From NCBI GenBank assembly GCA_902465605.1, contig CABQNT010000001.1, positions 1-64,000 on the forward strand: a stretch of DNA of 64,000 bases, read 5' to 3'. Below, piece after piece: positions 46,818 to 56,289 of this stretch. Source of the stretch: Prevotella sp902465605 (GTDB lineage Bacteria; Bacteroidota; Bacteroidia; Bacteroidales; Bacteroidaceae). Numbering within the stretch: position 1 is the first letter of the stretch; every line of letters starts with the position of its first letter. Below the pieces are notes generated by a model. It worked only from the letters and a program-made list of their open reading frames with translations, was not told where the DNA came from and did not search any database. The position numbers and the translations under genes are program-made.

Positions 46818-47003
46818 CTACCAAACCCTATTCAGCTCGGCTGAATATTGAAATCCGCCAGCTGCCAGACGCTTTTCAAGATCAGCTCTATCAACATTGA
46901 AGTGATAACAGATTTGGTCGAGATTATCAAACTCCTCATCACGCAACAAAAAATTAATGGCGGACACCAACATCGGCGTATCATGTAATGGTAAATGATC
47001 CAT
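46818..47003 (-). CDS. DUF4250 domain protein
   Basis: A protein of 61 residues from the ATG at 47001-47003 (MDHLPLHDTPMLVSAINFLL). The sequence follows the DUF4250 pattern: LPxxDxxMLxSxxNxxLRD, then LDQICYHFNVDRADLEKRL, then a GFQYSAELNRVW end. It is presumably a small helix-turn-helix-like cytosolic protein; no function is known. It is divergent from the large TonB receptor gene. Confidence 0.8.
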   Translation of the reverse strand: MDHLPLHDTPMLVSAINFLLRDEEFDNLDQICYHFNVDRADLEKRLAAGGFQYSAELNRVW

Positions 47004-47035
47004 GTTTCTTTCTCCTATCAATTAATGAATACAAG

Positions 47036-47043
47036 CAAAGTTA
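47036..47043 (-). promoter_or_regulatory. -7 box of the DUF4250 gene
   Basis: The minus strand reads TAACTTTG, 33 nt before the chosen start. Confidence 0.5.
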
Positions 47044-47209
47044 CAACAGCTTGCACCCATGTTCCCTGCGACCAAGAGCCTCAAACGGGCATGTCTTTTA
47101 GGAAATACAAAGGTAATCAAAAAATTATCATCAATACTGATGTGCATCAAAAAACAAGCGATGGTCAAAATAAAGATGGAGCCAAAGGGGCTGCATCCAA
47201 CATTTTTAC

Positions 47210-47217
47210 TAATTTTG
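47210..47217 (+). promoter_or_regulatory. -7 box of the receptor/DUF4249 operon
   Basis: TAATTTTG, followed by CAG, lies 72 nt before the ATG at 47289. Its position inside the longest open frame supports the downstream start. Confidence 0.6.
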
Positions 47218-47288
47218 CAGCCAGTTTTCTTACAACTAATTCTTTAGTAACGCCTTCGAAGCAAGAAGGCAAGACGTTTTTTGTATTT

Positions 47289-49655
47289 ATGAACATTTGG
47301 AAGAAATGTGTATTATGCTTGGCCGCCGTATTGTGTCTTGCGGCCTCAGCCCAAAAGCGGTTCACCATCAGCGGATATGTCAAGGACATCCACTCCAGTG
47401 AAACGCTCCTCGGGGCAACCATCCAAGACGCTGGCAGCCACATGGGGACCACGACCAACTCGTATGGATTCTACACGCTGACGCTCCCCGCCGGACAGGT
47501 TCGGGTGGACTATTCGTATGTAGGCTACGCACGCGTTCAGAAGTCATTTGTGCTGGACAAAGACACCGTCATCAACATCCAGCTCACACCATCGGCCAAC
47601 CTGCCCGAGGTAGTGGTGTCATCGGCGAAAGATAATGCGGGAATCCTCGCCACCGGCATGGGCGTGACAGACATTGGTGTAAGCCAGATAGAGCACACGC
47701 CCTCACTGCTCGGTGAAACGGATGTCATCAGAACCATTCAGCTCATGCCTGGCGTTCAGCCGGGATCCGATGGCGGATCGGCTCTCTATGTCAGGGGAGG
47801 CAATGGTGACGAGAACCTGATTTTACTCGACGGCACGCCCATCTACAAAATTGACCACCTGTTTGGGTTCTTCTCAGTGTTCACACCAGAGGCTTTGAAG
47901 AAGGTCACTTTCTATAAAAGTTCCTACCCCGCACGCTACAACGGGCGATTGTCATCGGTCATTGACGTGAGGACGAAGGATGGTGACATGAACCACTTTC
48001 ACGGAACAGCGTCGCTGGGTTTGCTCACCAGTAGGGTGCAGTTGGAAGGGCCTATCGTAAAGAATCGCACTTCGTTCAACTTCTCAGCGCGCACCACCTA
48101 CATCAACTGGGTGTTGCAACCGTTCATGAAGAGCGACGAGAAGTTTGGCTATCAATTCTACGACCTTCACTTCAAGCTGAACCACCGCTTCTCGCATACA
48201 GACCGATTGTATCTGAGTGTGTACCGAGGACACGACATGTTGAAAGAAGACTACAAGGATCGCTACAGCTCATCCAGCTACGAAATCAATTCTGCCTACG
48301 GTGACGACATCAACTGGGGAAACACCATCGCCTCACTACGATGGAACCACATCTTCAGTAACAACCTCTTTGCCAACATCACGGCGGCCTATAACCATTA
48401 CAACATGCACCTGGATAGCTACGATCACTCATGGCGTACCGATGTACTTGAGAAGAACAGTGCCAGCTACCGGTCGAAAATACGTGACTGGTCGGCAGCC
48501 ATCGACTTTGATTACGAGCCGCTTCCCTCACATAGAATCAAGTTCGGGTCGTCCTACACCTATCATACCTTCAGCCCTGAGACCTCGGGAAGCAGCTTCA
48601 CGGAAGAGGGAAAGGATGGAAAGGTCAACAGATCGGGCGGGTATTCCTCCCCCAGCAATCCCATCTACGCACACGAGGCCTTGGCTTATGCCGAGGACGA
48701 CTGGCGGATTTTGCCATCACTTACCCTCAATGCCGGTGGGTCTGTATCGATGTTCCATGTCAGGAACAAGTCGTACTTCACGTTTCAACCGCGTGTTTCG
48801 CTGCGTTGGCAAGCTCTGTCCGACGTGGCATTAAAGGCATCGTACAGCGAGATGTCGCAATATATCCACCTGCTCACCTCGATGCCCATCGCCCTTCCCA
48901 CCGACTTGTGGGTTCCTATCACCGACAACATCAAACCAGAGAGGTCGAGACAATATAGTGTTGGCGCCTACTACACAGGCTGGAAAGGATGGGAACTGTC
49001 GGCGGAAAGCTATTACAAGCAGCTCGACAATGTGCTGGAATACAAGGATGGCATGAGTTTTATGGGATTCTCGGGCAACTGGGAACGTCTGGTCAGCATG
49101 GGTGAGGGACGTTCAAAAGGCATCGAACTGATGTTGCGACGCACCACAGGACGCGCAACTGGCTGGCTGTCGTACACGCTTTCCAAGAGCGACCGCAAGT
49201 TCAGCGAGGACAGTGGCGTGAATGGTGGAGAGCGATTCCCCTTCACCTACGACAGGCGGCACAATGTGAATATGGTGGCAAACTGGAAGATGACCAAGCG
49301 CATTGACCTGGATGCGACATGGTCGTTCTACTCTGGAGCAACTGCAACGATATCCTTGCAGAGAGGATTTGAGATGACTCCCGAAAGCATCGGAGAGAGT
49401 AGTTATGTATCAAGTCGCAACAATTACAGGCTTCCACCTACGCACCTGCTCTGCTTAGGCATCAACTTCCGCAAGACACTGAAACGGGGCGTTGAGCGAA
49501 CTTGGAACGTCAGCGTGTACAATGCCTATAATGCGATGAACCCGAACTTCATCCTTAGAAAGACTGACGAGTACGGAAGGGAAGTGCCAAACAAGCTGTC
49601 CAAATACACGTTGCTGCCCTGTCTGCCGTCGTTCACACTCACCTATAAATTCTAA
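47289..49655 (+). CDS. TonB-dependent outer-membrane receptor
   Basis: An outer-membrane receptor of 788 residues. The ATG at 47289 is used because it gives a signal peptide (NIWKKCVLCLAAVLCLAASAQ); the frame is open 98 codons further upstream, but that DNA carries the promoter box. A carboxypeptidase-regulatory domain (about 25-110; ISGYVKDIHSSETLLGATI) is followed by a plug (IQLMPGVQPGSDGGSALYVRGG, LILLDGTPIY) and a barrel with a final strand LPSFTLTYKF. It overlaps the DUF4249 gene by one base (TAATG), the usual receptor/DUF4249 pairing. The substrate is unknown. Confidence 0.92.
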   Translation: MNIWKKCVLCLAAVLCLAASAQKRFTISGYVKDIHSSETLLGATIQDAGSHMGTTTNSYGFYTLTLPAGQVRVDYSYVGYARVQKSFVLDKDTVINIQLTPSANLPEVVVSSAKDNAGILATGMGVTDIGVSQIEHTPSLLGETDVIRTIQLMPGVQPGSDGGSALYVRGGNGDENLILLDGTPIYKIDHLFGFFSVFTPEALKKVTFYKSSYPARYNGRLSSVIDVRTKDGDMNHFHGTASLGLLTSRVQLEGPIVKNRTSFNFSARTTYINWVLQPFMKSDEKFGYQFYDLHFKLNHRFSHTDRLYLSVYRGHDMLKEDYKDRYSSSSYEINSAYGDDINWGNTIASLRWNHIFSNNLFANITAAYNHYNMHLDSYDHSWRTDVLEKNSASYRSKIRDWSAAIDFDYEPLPSHRIKFGSSYTYHTFSPETSGSSFTEEGKDGKVNRSGGYSSPSNPIYAHEALAYAEDDWRILPSLTLNAGGSVSMFHVRNKSYFTFQPRVSLRWQALSDVALKASYSEMSQYIHLLTSMPIALPTDLWVPITDNIKPERSRQYSVGAYYTGWKGWELSAESYYKQLDNVLEYKDGMSFMGFSGNWERLVSMGEGRSKGIELMLRRTTGRATGWLSYTLSKSDRKFSEDSGVNGGERFPFTYDRRHNVNMVANWKMTKRIDLDATWSFYSGATATISLQRGFEMTPESIGESSYVSSRNNYRLPPTHLLCLGINFRKTLKRGVERTWNVSVYNAYNAMNPNFILRKTDEYGREVPNKLSKYTLLPCLPSFTLTYKF

Positions 49656-50716
49656 TGACAATGAACAGAATGAAAATTTACATATATTGTTGCCTCTCAG
49701 TCATGCTCTTCGGTTTGTCTGCATGCGAGAACGAGTTGGAACTTGACACGAAGACGGCCAGCAAGCAACTGTCGGTGAATGGATTCATCAATGCCGACAG
49801 CACCGTTAACAGACTGTTGGTGTCGTTCACGGGCATTGATCATCCTACAATTGTCACCGATGCCACTATCAAAGTATCGGTCAATGGAAACCTGCGCGAA
49901 ACCGTTCATGAGCTTCCAGCGGGTTCGGAGCAATACATTATCCATGGTCGTTTCAACCCAGGTGACCATGTGCGCATCGAGGTATCTACACCTGACAACA
50001 ACTATCAGGCATCTATAGAGGAGACAGTGCCGCAGCCCATTGACAAGATTGAACGCATCAGTACCGAGTTTGTCAAGGACGTAAGCTATGTGGACGAATA
50101 TGAAATGGCGCGGGTAGACAACCTGCAAAAAATCAATCTCTCATTTCAAGACAATGGAAAGCAGGCCGATTATTACCGTCTGACGCTGGCAGGATACCAG
50201 ACTATCATGAACACACAGTTTAACTACACGCTGCGAAGAAAAGAAGCTACCTACCGATATTTCGTCAACGACATGGGCAGTTCGTACATTGCGACGGGCG
50301 ACCCAATTATCATGGAAGGCAGGGTATGCACACCTTCAACAGACATGGGCTTTGCCTCACCCAACAATGTGGTGAACCAAATGGGCGTCTTCAACGACCT
50401 TTTGTTCAACGGACAGGAATGTTCCATCAGCGTATATTCCAAACTATACCAATTCAATAGGATATCTGATCCAGAGATGAAGACATCGCTCGACCTGGTG
50501 GCAACCATCTCGTCGTACACACCAGCGGCCTATTACTATCTGAAAGCCATGAATCTGAAGAAGTCAACGTACTATGATGACTATAACGATTTGACCGGTC
50601 CCATCAAGATGCCATCCAATGTTAAGGGCGGAACAGGCCTGGTGGGATTCTATACTTCGACTTCAATACCAGTTCATGTCTACGGAATTGATCGATATCC
50701 GCACCTATACGAGTGA
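49655..50716 (+). CDS. DUF4249 family lipoprotein
   Basis: A lipoprotein of 353 residues. The signal peptide ends in FGLSAC, and the acidic ENELELDTK follows the cysteine. The DUF4249 pattern is visible in LSVNGFINADSTVNRLLVSFT, TDATIKVSVNGN, YIIHGRFNPGDHVRIEVS and the C-terminal SLDLVATISSYTPAAYYYLKA. Translation is coupled to the receptor through the TAATG junction. DUF4249 proteins regularly accompany such receptors and are thought to be surface partners; their job is unproven. Confidence 0.9.
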   Translation: MTMNRMKIYIYCCLSVMLFGLSACENELELDTKTASKQLSVNGFINADSTVNRLLVSFTGIDHPTIVTDATIKVSVNGNLRETVHELPAGSEQYIIHGRFNPGDHVRIEVSTPDNNYQASIEETVPQPIDKIERISTEFVKDVSYVDEYEMARVDNLQKINLSFQDNGKQADYYRLTLAGYQTIMNTQFNYTLRRKEATYRYFVNDMGSSYIATGDPIIMEGRVCTPSTDMGFASPNNVVNQMGVFNDLLFNGQECSISVYSKLYQFNRISDPEMKTSLDLVATISSYTPAAYYYLKAMNLKKSTYYDDYNDLTGPIKMPSNVKGGTGLVGFYTSTSIPVHVYGIDRYPHLYE

Positions 50717-50739
50717 TAGGATAGGAAGAAAAAACATGC

Positions 50740-50789
50740 AAAATGCCGTGTGTCAATAGCACTATTGGAGTATTGATACACGGCATTTT
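50740..50789. terminator. Bidirectional terminator between DUF4249 and dacB
   Basis: AAAATGCCGTGTGTCAATA pairs with TATTGATACACGGCATTTT (one wobble), with A-run and T-run on the flanks, so it can serve both convergent genes. Confidence 0.85.
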
Positions 50790-50805
50790 CGTAAGAATAC
50801 ACTTG

Positions 50806-52047
50806 TTATTCTACCAGTTTCTCGCACAACGTGCGTTGCAGCACGCGGGCATCAAGGACAGACATCTCGCTGCTCATTACGGCAAATGCCAGGTCGTGTC
50901 CGTTGCTTCCACGACAATATCCCGCCAGCGAACTGATGCCATAAGGATGAGAAAGGGTGCCGGTCTTGGCGTGTATCTTGCCCCTTGTCTTTGGTCCAGT
51001 CATCTCATGAGCCAACGAACCATCAACACCAGCTATCGCAAGGTTTTGCATAAGCATCGTGTGAATACTCTTATCCTTATAGCCATACACGAGAATCGCC
51101 GTCAATGCTTGAGGAGAAAGATGATTGTAAGTACACAAGCCACACCCATCGTGTACAACCAATGAGGTGTCGGTCATGCCGAGATCTTCCCTTAAAAACT
51201 TTCTAAGATATGCTACCCCTGTGGCTGTTGGGTCGGCTTGTGTATTAATTCGGTGGCCAATGGTATACAGCAGAGCGGTGGACTGCGTGTTGGAACTGTT
51301 CTTCCACATGCGCTTGACAATGCGATGGATGGGGGTACCGTATCTGTAAATAACCTTTGAACCAGCAGGCATCGCACCCAATACCACCTGACTGTCAGCG
51401 AAAGCGATACTTTGAGCGCGCATCACACTCTTCAAACTCTTCATCACTCGAGGCGCACCTTTGTAAAACAAACCGTATCGACTGAAAGATAAATCCCATG
51501 GATACCAATGCTCTTCGCTTTTCACAGGCTCCTGTATCACGAGATCAACATAAATCTTGCCATTCACCTTATTGATTCCTCTCTTCTTTGCTGCCTGCCC
51601 AAATCGCACAAGCTCCTGTTCGTTGAACTGTGGATCCAGGCTTCCCTTGAAGGTTAGGTCGCCCTGAAGGACACCATCAGACACCTTTCCTCGCTGATAC
51701 AAGCCCGTAATATACAGATAGTCGCTGCCCAAAAGATGAAGTCCTGCCACGCCAGAAAGCAACTTCAAGCATGACGCCGAAGGCTGTGACAAGGTTTCTT
51801 GGTAGCCATACACGGGCTTATCCGCAGTAAGGTCGTACACATGAAAGGCAAACTTACCCTGCACCCTGGATTCTTGTGCGAATGCTGCCAAGCGCGAACG
51901 CAGGCTATCGTCAATCGCTATATCAAGTTTCTTTTCTTTTGATTCTTCCTGATGCTTATCACCACAAGCCACGAACAGCAGCACGATACCCATCAAAACC
52001 AACACCGGAGTTGGCGCAACCGTCATCGTTCTAAAGATTTTCCTCAT
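50806..52047 (-). CDS. dacB: D-alanyl-D-alanine carboxypeptidase/endopeptidase, PBP4 type
   Basis: A penicillin-binding protein of 413 residues from the ATG at 52045-52047. The lipoprotein signal ends LLFVAC. The active-site motifs are the SxxK box in PSASCLKL, SxN as SSN in KNSSNTQST, and KTG in HAKTGTL, so the serine acyl-enzyme machinery is complete. It cuts terminal D-Ala or cross-links in periplasmic peptidoglycan. The open frame starts 3 codons earlier, but that ATG overlaps the -7 box at 52054-52061. Transcription would begin at or just before 52047, so the mRNA is nearly leaderless, or the start is the ATG at 52024-52026. Confidence 0.9.
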   Translation of the reverse strand: MRKIFRTMTVAPTPVLVLMGIVLLFVACGDKHQEESKEKKLDIAIDDSLRSRLAAFAQESRVQGKFAFHVYDLTADKPVYGYQETLSQPSASCLKLLSGVAGLHLLGSDYLYITGLYQRGKVSDGVLQGDLTFKGSLDPQFNEQELVRFGQAAKKRGINKVNGKIYVDLVIQEPVKSEEHWYPWDLSFSRYGLFYKGAPRVMKSLKSVMRAQSIAFADSQVVLGAMPAGSKVIYRYGTPIHRIVKRMWKNSSNTQSTALLYTIGHRINTQADPTATGVAYLRKFLREDLGMTDTSLVVHDGCGLCTYNHLSPQALTAILVYGYKDKSIHTMLMQNLAIAGVDGSLAHEMTGPKTRGKIHAKTGTLSHPYGISSLAGYCRGSNGHDLAFAVMSSEMSVLDARVLQRTLCEKLVE

Positions 52048-52053
52048 AGGTTG

Positions 52054-52061
52054 CAAAGTTA
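52054..52061 (-). promoter_or_regulatory. -7 box of dacB
   Basis: The minus strand reads TAACTTTG, directly in front of the coding region. No -33 element is evident. Confidence 0.5.
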
Positions 52062-52122
52062 ATCATTTCTTTCCTAAACAACTTATCGTAAAGGAAAGAA
52101 TGAAAACCGCCCAGGTACTCAT

Positions 52123-52776
52123 CTACTCAAACGTGATTTCACCAAAGAAATCGGGACGATGGAAATCGGGTTTCTCGATGTTGATTGGGCTCCACGACAG
52201 GAAATGTGGCTTCTGCAGGGCGTCGCCACATTTGTAAAAGTTGGCGCGGATGGTCTTACCAGTCAGGGATTTGATGTCATGCATGAAGAAAGTCTTGAAC
52301 GGTATGATGAAAGCCATCTGCCAATCATAAGGCCCTTTGAGTTCTTCAAAAGGTCGACGACCAAGCGATGACCAGCGATCAACCTGGTCCAATACCGTCT
52401 GAGGGGCTAACGTTCTGCCTTCTCTTCCTTTGCCACATCCCACCAAGATGGTTCCTCCACAATTGCATTCTATATTATAATAGGTGCCATCATCGGCAGG
52501 CTGTGAGAAAAACTCGCAACAAGAGTCTTCCCACACGCGCCCATTATCATGAGGAGCCGCCGCGCGAATGGAGTCCTCTTTCACACGAAAGTGCAAGAAG
52601 ATAGCACGATCACTATAAGCAATTCGGAAGACTACCTGTGGCGTATAGGGATATTTCTCGGCCCAGTTGGCTTGATTAATGACATGATATTCTACCCCCT
52701 CCTCATCCATCATAGAAGGAATGATGGCTGCGGCATAAGGATGCTGCTTGAGTTTCTTAACTGTTAGTTTTTCCAT
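52123..52776 (-). CDS. Carbohydrate-binding family 9-like protein
   Basis: A protein of 217 residues without signal peptide. The beta-sandwich pattern of the CBM9-like/DOMON group is seen in VVFRIAYSDRAIFLHFRVKED, the acidic VWEDSCCEFFSQP, YYNIECNCGGTI, and the C-terminal IRANFYKCGD, LSWSPINIEKPDFHRPDFFGEI. It follows the APH-type kinase after 7 nt on the same strand, so both probably act on the same sugar, but the ligand is unknown. Confidence 0.85.
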   Translation of the reverse strand: MEKLTVKKLKQHPYAAAIIPSMMDEEGVEYHVINQANWAEKYPYTPQVVFRIAYSDRAIFLHFRVKEDSIRAAAPHDNGRVWEDSCCEFFSQPADDGTYYNIECNCGGTILVGCGKGREGRTLAPQTVLDQVDRWSSLGRRPFEELKGPYDWQMAFIIPFKTFFMHDIKSLTGKTIRANFYKCGDALQKPHFLSWSPINIEKPDFHRPDFFGEITFE

Positions 52777-52783
52777 GACAGAT

Positions 52784-53881
52784 TTATTGATTCAGACAAG
52801 TACGGATGAAGGATACCATTTCGGGTTCATGAGCGCAAACACGGCGGAACAAACACAACTGATTCTGCGTGCGCACCAAATTATGCTTGTCGTAGTTAAT
52901 CTTATAATAGGTATCACCATTGATGTAATCGGCCAGGAACCTCACGCACTGCATGTACGGAAAGAGCTTGGCGGCATACGGCAGATTCTCTATTTCGATG
53001 GGTTCCAAGAAGTCTTGAGCCGACTCGAGATAGCCTCTCGTGAACGCCTCGAAGATGTCCATCCGGAAGTCTATTTGGTCAAATTCTTTTGAATCTTCGG
53101 CAACGGTATTGGCCCCTGTGCGCAGGAAATCGCCGTAATCGGAGAACACGAAGCTGGGCATCACCGTATCCAAATCGATGACACACAGCACCTTTCCATC
53201 CTGGTCGAACATCATGTTGTTCACCTTGGTGTCACAATGACAGATGCGTTTCTTCAATTTTCCCTCGCGATACAGGCGTTCGGCCTTGCACATCTCCTCG
53301 GCATACTGCTCCAATTCGTCCAAGATGGGCTGCACCTCTGCCACTCTTCCCACCTTATCTTCGGCTACGGCCTCGCGCAATTGGCGCATGCGCAGTTCCA
53401 TGTTGTGGAAATCGGGAATGGTTTCGCCCAACTGTTCAGGCACGTCTACCAGCATCGACTCGAAGTTTCCAAAGGCCTTACCGGCATGATAAGAGTATTC
53501 AGGATTGACGGTTTCATAGGTTTTGGCATCAGGAATGAACAAAGAGATCCGCCAATACAGGCCTTCATCATCCTTGTAATAAGTTTTTCCTTCAGTCGTT
53601 TGGACAAACCGAAGTACCTTTCTATCCAAGTCGTCCTCACCCTTTTCTTTCAGTTTTTGGCGGATATGCGTCGTCACCACCTCAATGTTGCGCTGCAACA
53701 GGTCTACATCCGTAAAAATGGCATCGTTGATGCGTTGCAACACATAATCAGGAGTGTCCTGACCTCGTGTCACCACTCGATAGGTATCGTTAATCAGACC
53801 ATTGCCCAAAGGCAATATGCGGTCTACTGTCCCCACGGTTTCAAAGTGAGAAACAATCTGTTTAAGTTGTTCATTTTCCAT
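52784..53881 (-). CDS. Aminoglycoside-phosphotransferase-fold kinase, NahK-like
   Basis: A kinase-fold protein of 365 residues; the ATG at 53879-53881 (MENEQLKQIV) is preferred over the 17-codon longer frame. The nucleotide loop is LGNGLINDTYRV, the catalytic loop HCDTKVNNMMFD (HxDxxxxN) and the metal-binding motif VIDLDTVMPSFVFSDYGD. Bacterial relatives include N-acetylhexosamine 1-kinase, which would suit an N-glycan-using organism, but the substrate is inferred. The gene starts a two-gene unit with the CBM9-like gene. Confidence 0.82.
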   Translation of the reverse strand: MENEQLKQIVSHFETVGTVDRILPLGNGLINDTYRVVTRGQDTPDYVLQRINDAIFTDVDLLQRNIEVVTTHIRQKLKEKGEDDLDRKVLRFVQTTEGKTYYKDDEGLYWRISLFIPDAKTYETVNPEYSYHAGKAFGNFESMLVDVPEQLGETIPDFHNMELRMRQLREAVAEDKVGRVAEVQPILDELEQYAEEMCKAERLYREGKLKKRICHCDTKVNNMMFDQDGKVLCVIDLDTVMPSFVFSDYGDFLRTGANTVAEDSKEFDQIDFRMDIFEAFTRGYLESAQDFLEPIEIENLPYAAKLFPYMQCVRFLADYINGDTYYKINYDKHNLVRTQNQLCLFRRVCAHEPEMVSFIRTCLNQ

Positions 53882-53974
53882 GCATCTTGTTGTTTGATGG
53901 TTGATTTTTTCAATAGATACGGCGCATTTCAAGACCGCTCCATCGTCTCCTGTTCATGATCGTAATAGATACCG

Positions 53975-53982
53975 CAAAAATA
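53975..53982 (-). promoter_or_regulatory. -7 box of the kinase/CBM9 unit
   Basis: The minus strand reads TATTTTTG, 93 nt before the kinase start. A TTTG lies 12 nt further upstream, closer than the usual 20. Confidence 0.5.
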
Positions 53983-54014
53983 AAGAATTATTCCCAAACG
54001 ACAAAATACGAAGG

Positions 54015-55403
54015 TTAAGAAGATGCCTGTTGCATCTTATGAAGCCACTTGCCGCTGAACAATCGGTACAAGAAAATGCAACCCCGGAAGGCCAATTCAA
54101 TAGCCATGGCTGTCCAAACGCCCGCCAATCCATACTGAGGAGCCTGTATGGCGGCCAAGGTAAGGCGCACGCACCACATGGACAGCAGGTTCATTATGGC
54201 AGGTTTGAGGGTATCACCAGCCCCAACGCACACACTGTAAACAACGATGGCAGCGGCAAAGAAGGGTTCGGCAAAGGCCTCGATGCGCAGGCTCTGGATG
54301 CCCAACACACGGATTTCCTCCACCGGTGTGAGCACACCAATCATCTCAGGAGCGAAGATGTACATCAGTATGCCCATGAAAGCCATGACGCCCATGCCCA
54401 GCCACACCGTCATGTGGGCGAAGCTCTTGCAGATGTCATACCGCCTGGCGCCCGCACTCTGTCCCACCAACGTGGTTGCTGCCTCACCAATACCGTATCC
54501 CGGCATGTAACAAAGGCTTTCGGCGGTGATGGCGAAAGTATTGGCTGCGATGGACACCTTACCCAAAGGTGCCACGATAATGGTGCTGACAATCTGTGCG
54601 CCACTCATCAGAATGGATTGTGCAGCCATCGGTGCACCTATCTTCAAGGCGTTTGTGACATAGTTTGACATCCATCTGAATGGGCCCTCGTCTTGCTTCA
54701 AAGCCAATATCTTGTTGCGGAAGATGGCGAAGTAAGCCTGCATCACCGAACCAATGAGATAGGCAGTTGCGGTTCCAAAAGCCGCTCCCAACACCCCTAA
54801 ATGCAAGATGTAGATGAAAAAATAATTAAAACAAACGTCCATGATGCACATGCCCACACTCATCATACTGGGTATTTGCATGTTGCCCGAGCATTTGAGC
54901 ATGGCCCCAGTGAGGTTGGCCAGTTGGATGAAAGGCATGGCTAAAGCAAAAACCAGGAAATAGAGCGAGGCATCATGTGCGATGTCTTCCGTTCCGCCCA
55001 GCCAGTAGGGTAGTGGTTGATAAATAAACAGTGCAATGACCGCAATAACCACACTTAACAGAAGACAACAGATGAGTCCATGCCTGAACACTTGTCGTGC
55101 TTTCACAAAGTCGTTGGCTCCGATAAAATGGGCTACCTGCACGGAGAAACCCATGGATGCCGAAGCGGTGATGCTACCCAACAACCAGGTAGTACTCTCT
55201 ACCAAACCAATAGATGCTGACGGATTGGTTCCCAAATGTCCCACCATCGATGCATCGATGAAGAACATCAGTACGGTGGTGATTTGGGCAAGAATAGACG
55301 GAATACTCAACTGTACAATCAAGTTGAGTTTCTCACCATTCGTCATGACCCTACCCTCACGAATGCTGGCCAGCAGCGCATCTGTTTTGCTCGTTGAAAA
55401 CAT
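54015..55403 (-). CDS. MATE family efflux transporter
   Basis: A cytoplasmic-membrane exporter of 462 residues with about 12 hydrophobic segments. Recognisable parts are LSIPSILAQITTVLMFFIDASMVG in helices 1-2, and GYGIGEAATTLVGQSAGARR in the second half, typical of MATE proteins. The start at 55401-55403 (MFSTSKTDAL) gives normal length; the frame remains open for 71 more codons, but these translate a tandem repeat carrying promoter boxes. Drug or metabolite antiport with Na+ or H+ is the family role; the substrate is unknown. Confidence 0.92.
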   Translation of the reverse strand: MFSTSKTDALLASIREGRVMTNGEKLNLIVQLSIPSILAQITTVLMFFIDASMVGHLGTNPSASIGLVESTTWLLGSITASASMGFSVQVAHFIGANDFVKARQVFRHGLICCLLLSVVIAVIALFIYQPLPYWLGGTEDIAHDASLYFLVFALAMPFIQLANLTGAMLKCSGNMQIPSMMSVGMCIMDVCFNYFFIYILHLGVLGAAFGTATAYLIGSVMQAYFAIFRNKILALKQDEGPFRWMSNYVTNALKIGAPMAAQSILMSGAQIVSTIIVAPLGKVSIAANTFAITAESLCYMPGYGIGEAATTLVGQSAGARRYDICKSFAHMTVWLGMGVMAFMGILMYIFAPEMIGVLTPVEEIRVLGIQSLRIEAFAEPFFAAAIVVYSVCVGAGDTLKPAIMNLLSMWCVRLTLAAIQAPQYGLAGVWTAMAIELAFRGCIFLYRLFSGKWLHKMQQASS

Positions 55404-55424
55404 CTTGTTTAATTCTGTGATACA

Positions 55425-55556
55425 GATAGCGCAAGCCGAAGACAAAGGAAGTTTACTTGCTTTGTTGAGGCGCAGCCTATCTTCTGCAAAGATAGCGCAA
55501 GCCGAGTGCAAAGAAAGTTTACTTGCTTTGTTAAGGCGCAGCCTATCTTCTGCAAA
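55425..55556 (-). repeat. Two 66-bp tandem repeats bearing -7 promoter boxes
   Basis: Units 55425-55490 and 55491-55556 differ at only a few positions. On the minus strand each is preceded by a box: TATCTTTG at 55487-55494 and TACCTTTG at 55553-55560, both exact TAnnTTTG. They sit 84 and 150 nt upstream of the MATE start. The text resembles a promoter-region repeat that I recall as common in Prevotella. Confidence 0.8.
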
Positions 55557-55647
55557 GGTACGGATTATAATTTGTTTTGGGTGAGATTTTTCAGAAAATC
55601 CTTTACGATTACGTCCCATATATCAACACATCGTCCAGACAGGCGGA

Positions 55648-55663
55648 ACGTGATGAATCACGT
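55648..55663. repeat. Small palindrome ACGTGAT-GA-ATCACGT
   Basis: A perfect 7-bp stem with a 2-nt spacer, flanked by GGCGGA and CCCTACA. It resembles REP-like palindromes scattered in Bacteroidota intergenic DNA (memory). Confidence 0.6.
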
Positions 55664-55715
55664 CCCTACATTGTTCAAAAAAATGACAATAAAATTGAAC
55701 GTGTGAATGTGAAAT

Positions 55716-56000
55716 CTAGAAAAAATCAATAGGCTTATGGTAGGCAAGCGGCCACCATTTGCAGTAAGAAATCCTCATTTTTGCGTCAAAACCATTAGTT
55801 TTACCCAATTAGTAGGGTCACTTTGCGATGTAATAGATACCATATTGAGGGGTAAAAGCATGCTTATTGAGCCTTTAGAGCAATGCTTTTGCGCATAAGG
55901 GCAGCGAAAACTTATTGAATAGTCCACAAATAATCCTCAATTTACTGACATTCAACAATTTACAAAACCATCTTATTTTTGGCGTAATTTCGACCAGGCC
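55716..56000 (+). repeat. Dispersed intergenic repeat, copy B
   Basis: Collinear blocks shared with 45867-46160 are listed under copy A. Apart from this copy the region 55664-56146 has no recognisable gene; a 73-codon frame (55915-56136) has no family features. Confidence 0.5.
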
Positions 56001-56146
56001 AGAGGTTGATGATTTAGAAGCAAACTACAGAAGGCCTGTTGTCAAGAATATTTCCACTACGCATCATTCTTTTCAGGTGCCATTGCCTGCTCAACTACAA
56101 CATCGCAGGGGGCATTATCAAACGAGCAGATGGTGAAAACAAGACA

Positions 56147-56181
56147 TAAAAAAAGCGATTCACCTCTTCAGTGTAATCGCT
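56147..56181 (-). terminator. Terminator of the candidate RNA
   Basis: On the minus strand AGCGATT pairs with AATCGCT around a 14-nt loop and is followed by a run of seven T. The plus strand lacks a T-run after the stem. Confidence 0.75.
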
Positions 56182-56289
56182 CCTTGTCATATTGATTTCT
56201 TTCTATAATCTCTCAAAAAGGGAAGTATTTTTTGTTTCTCTCACGCCCTCCCCCGGCGTAGCCAGTGCAGCATATTGCTGCGACTAGGC

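Noticed and set aside
46995..47288. 98-codon N-terminal extension of the TonB receptor
   Set aside because: It contains the promoter box and precedes a good signal peptide.
55404..55619. 71-codon N-terminal extension of the MATE protein with an internal repeat
   Set aside because: It translates the promoter-bearing 66-bp tandem repeat; MATE length is normal without it.
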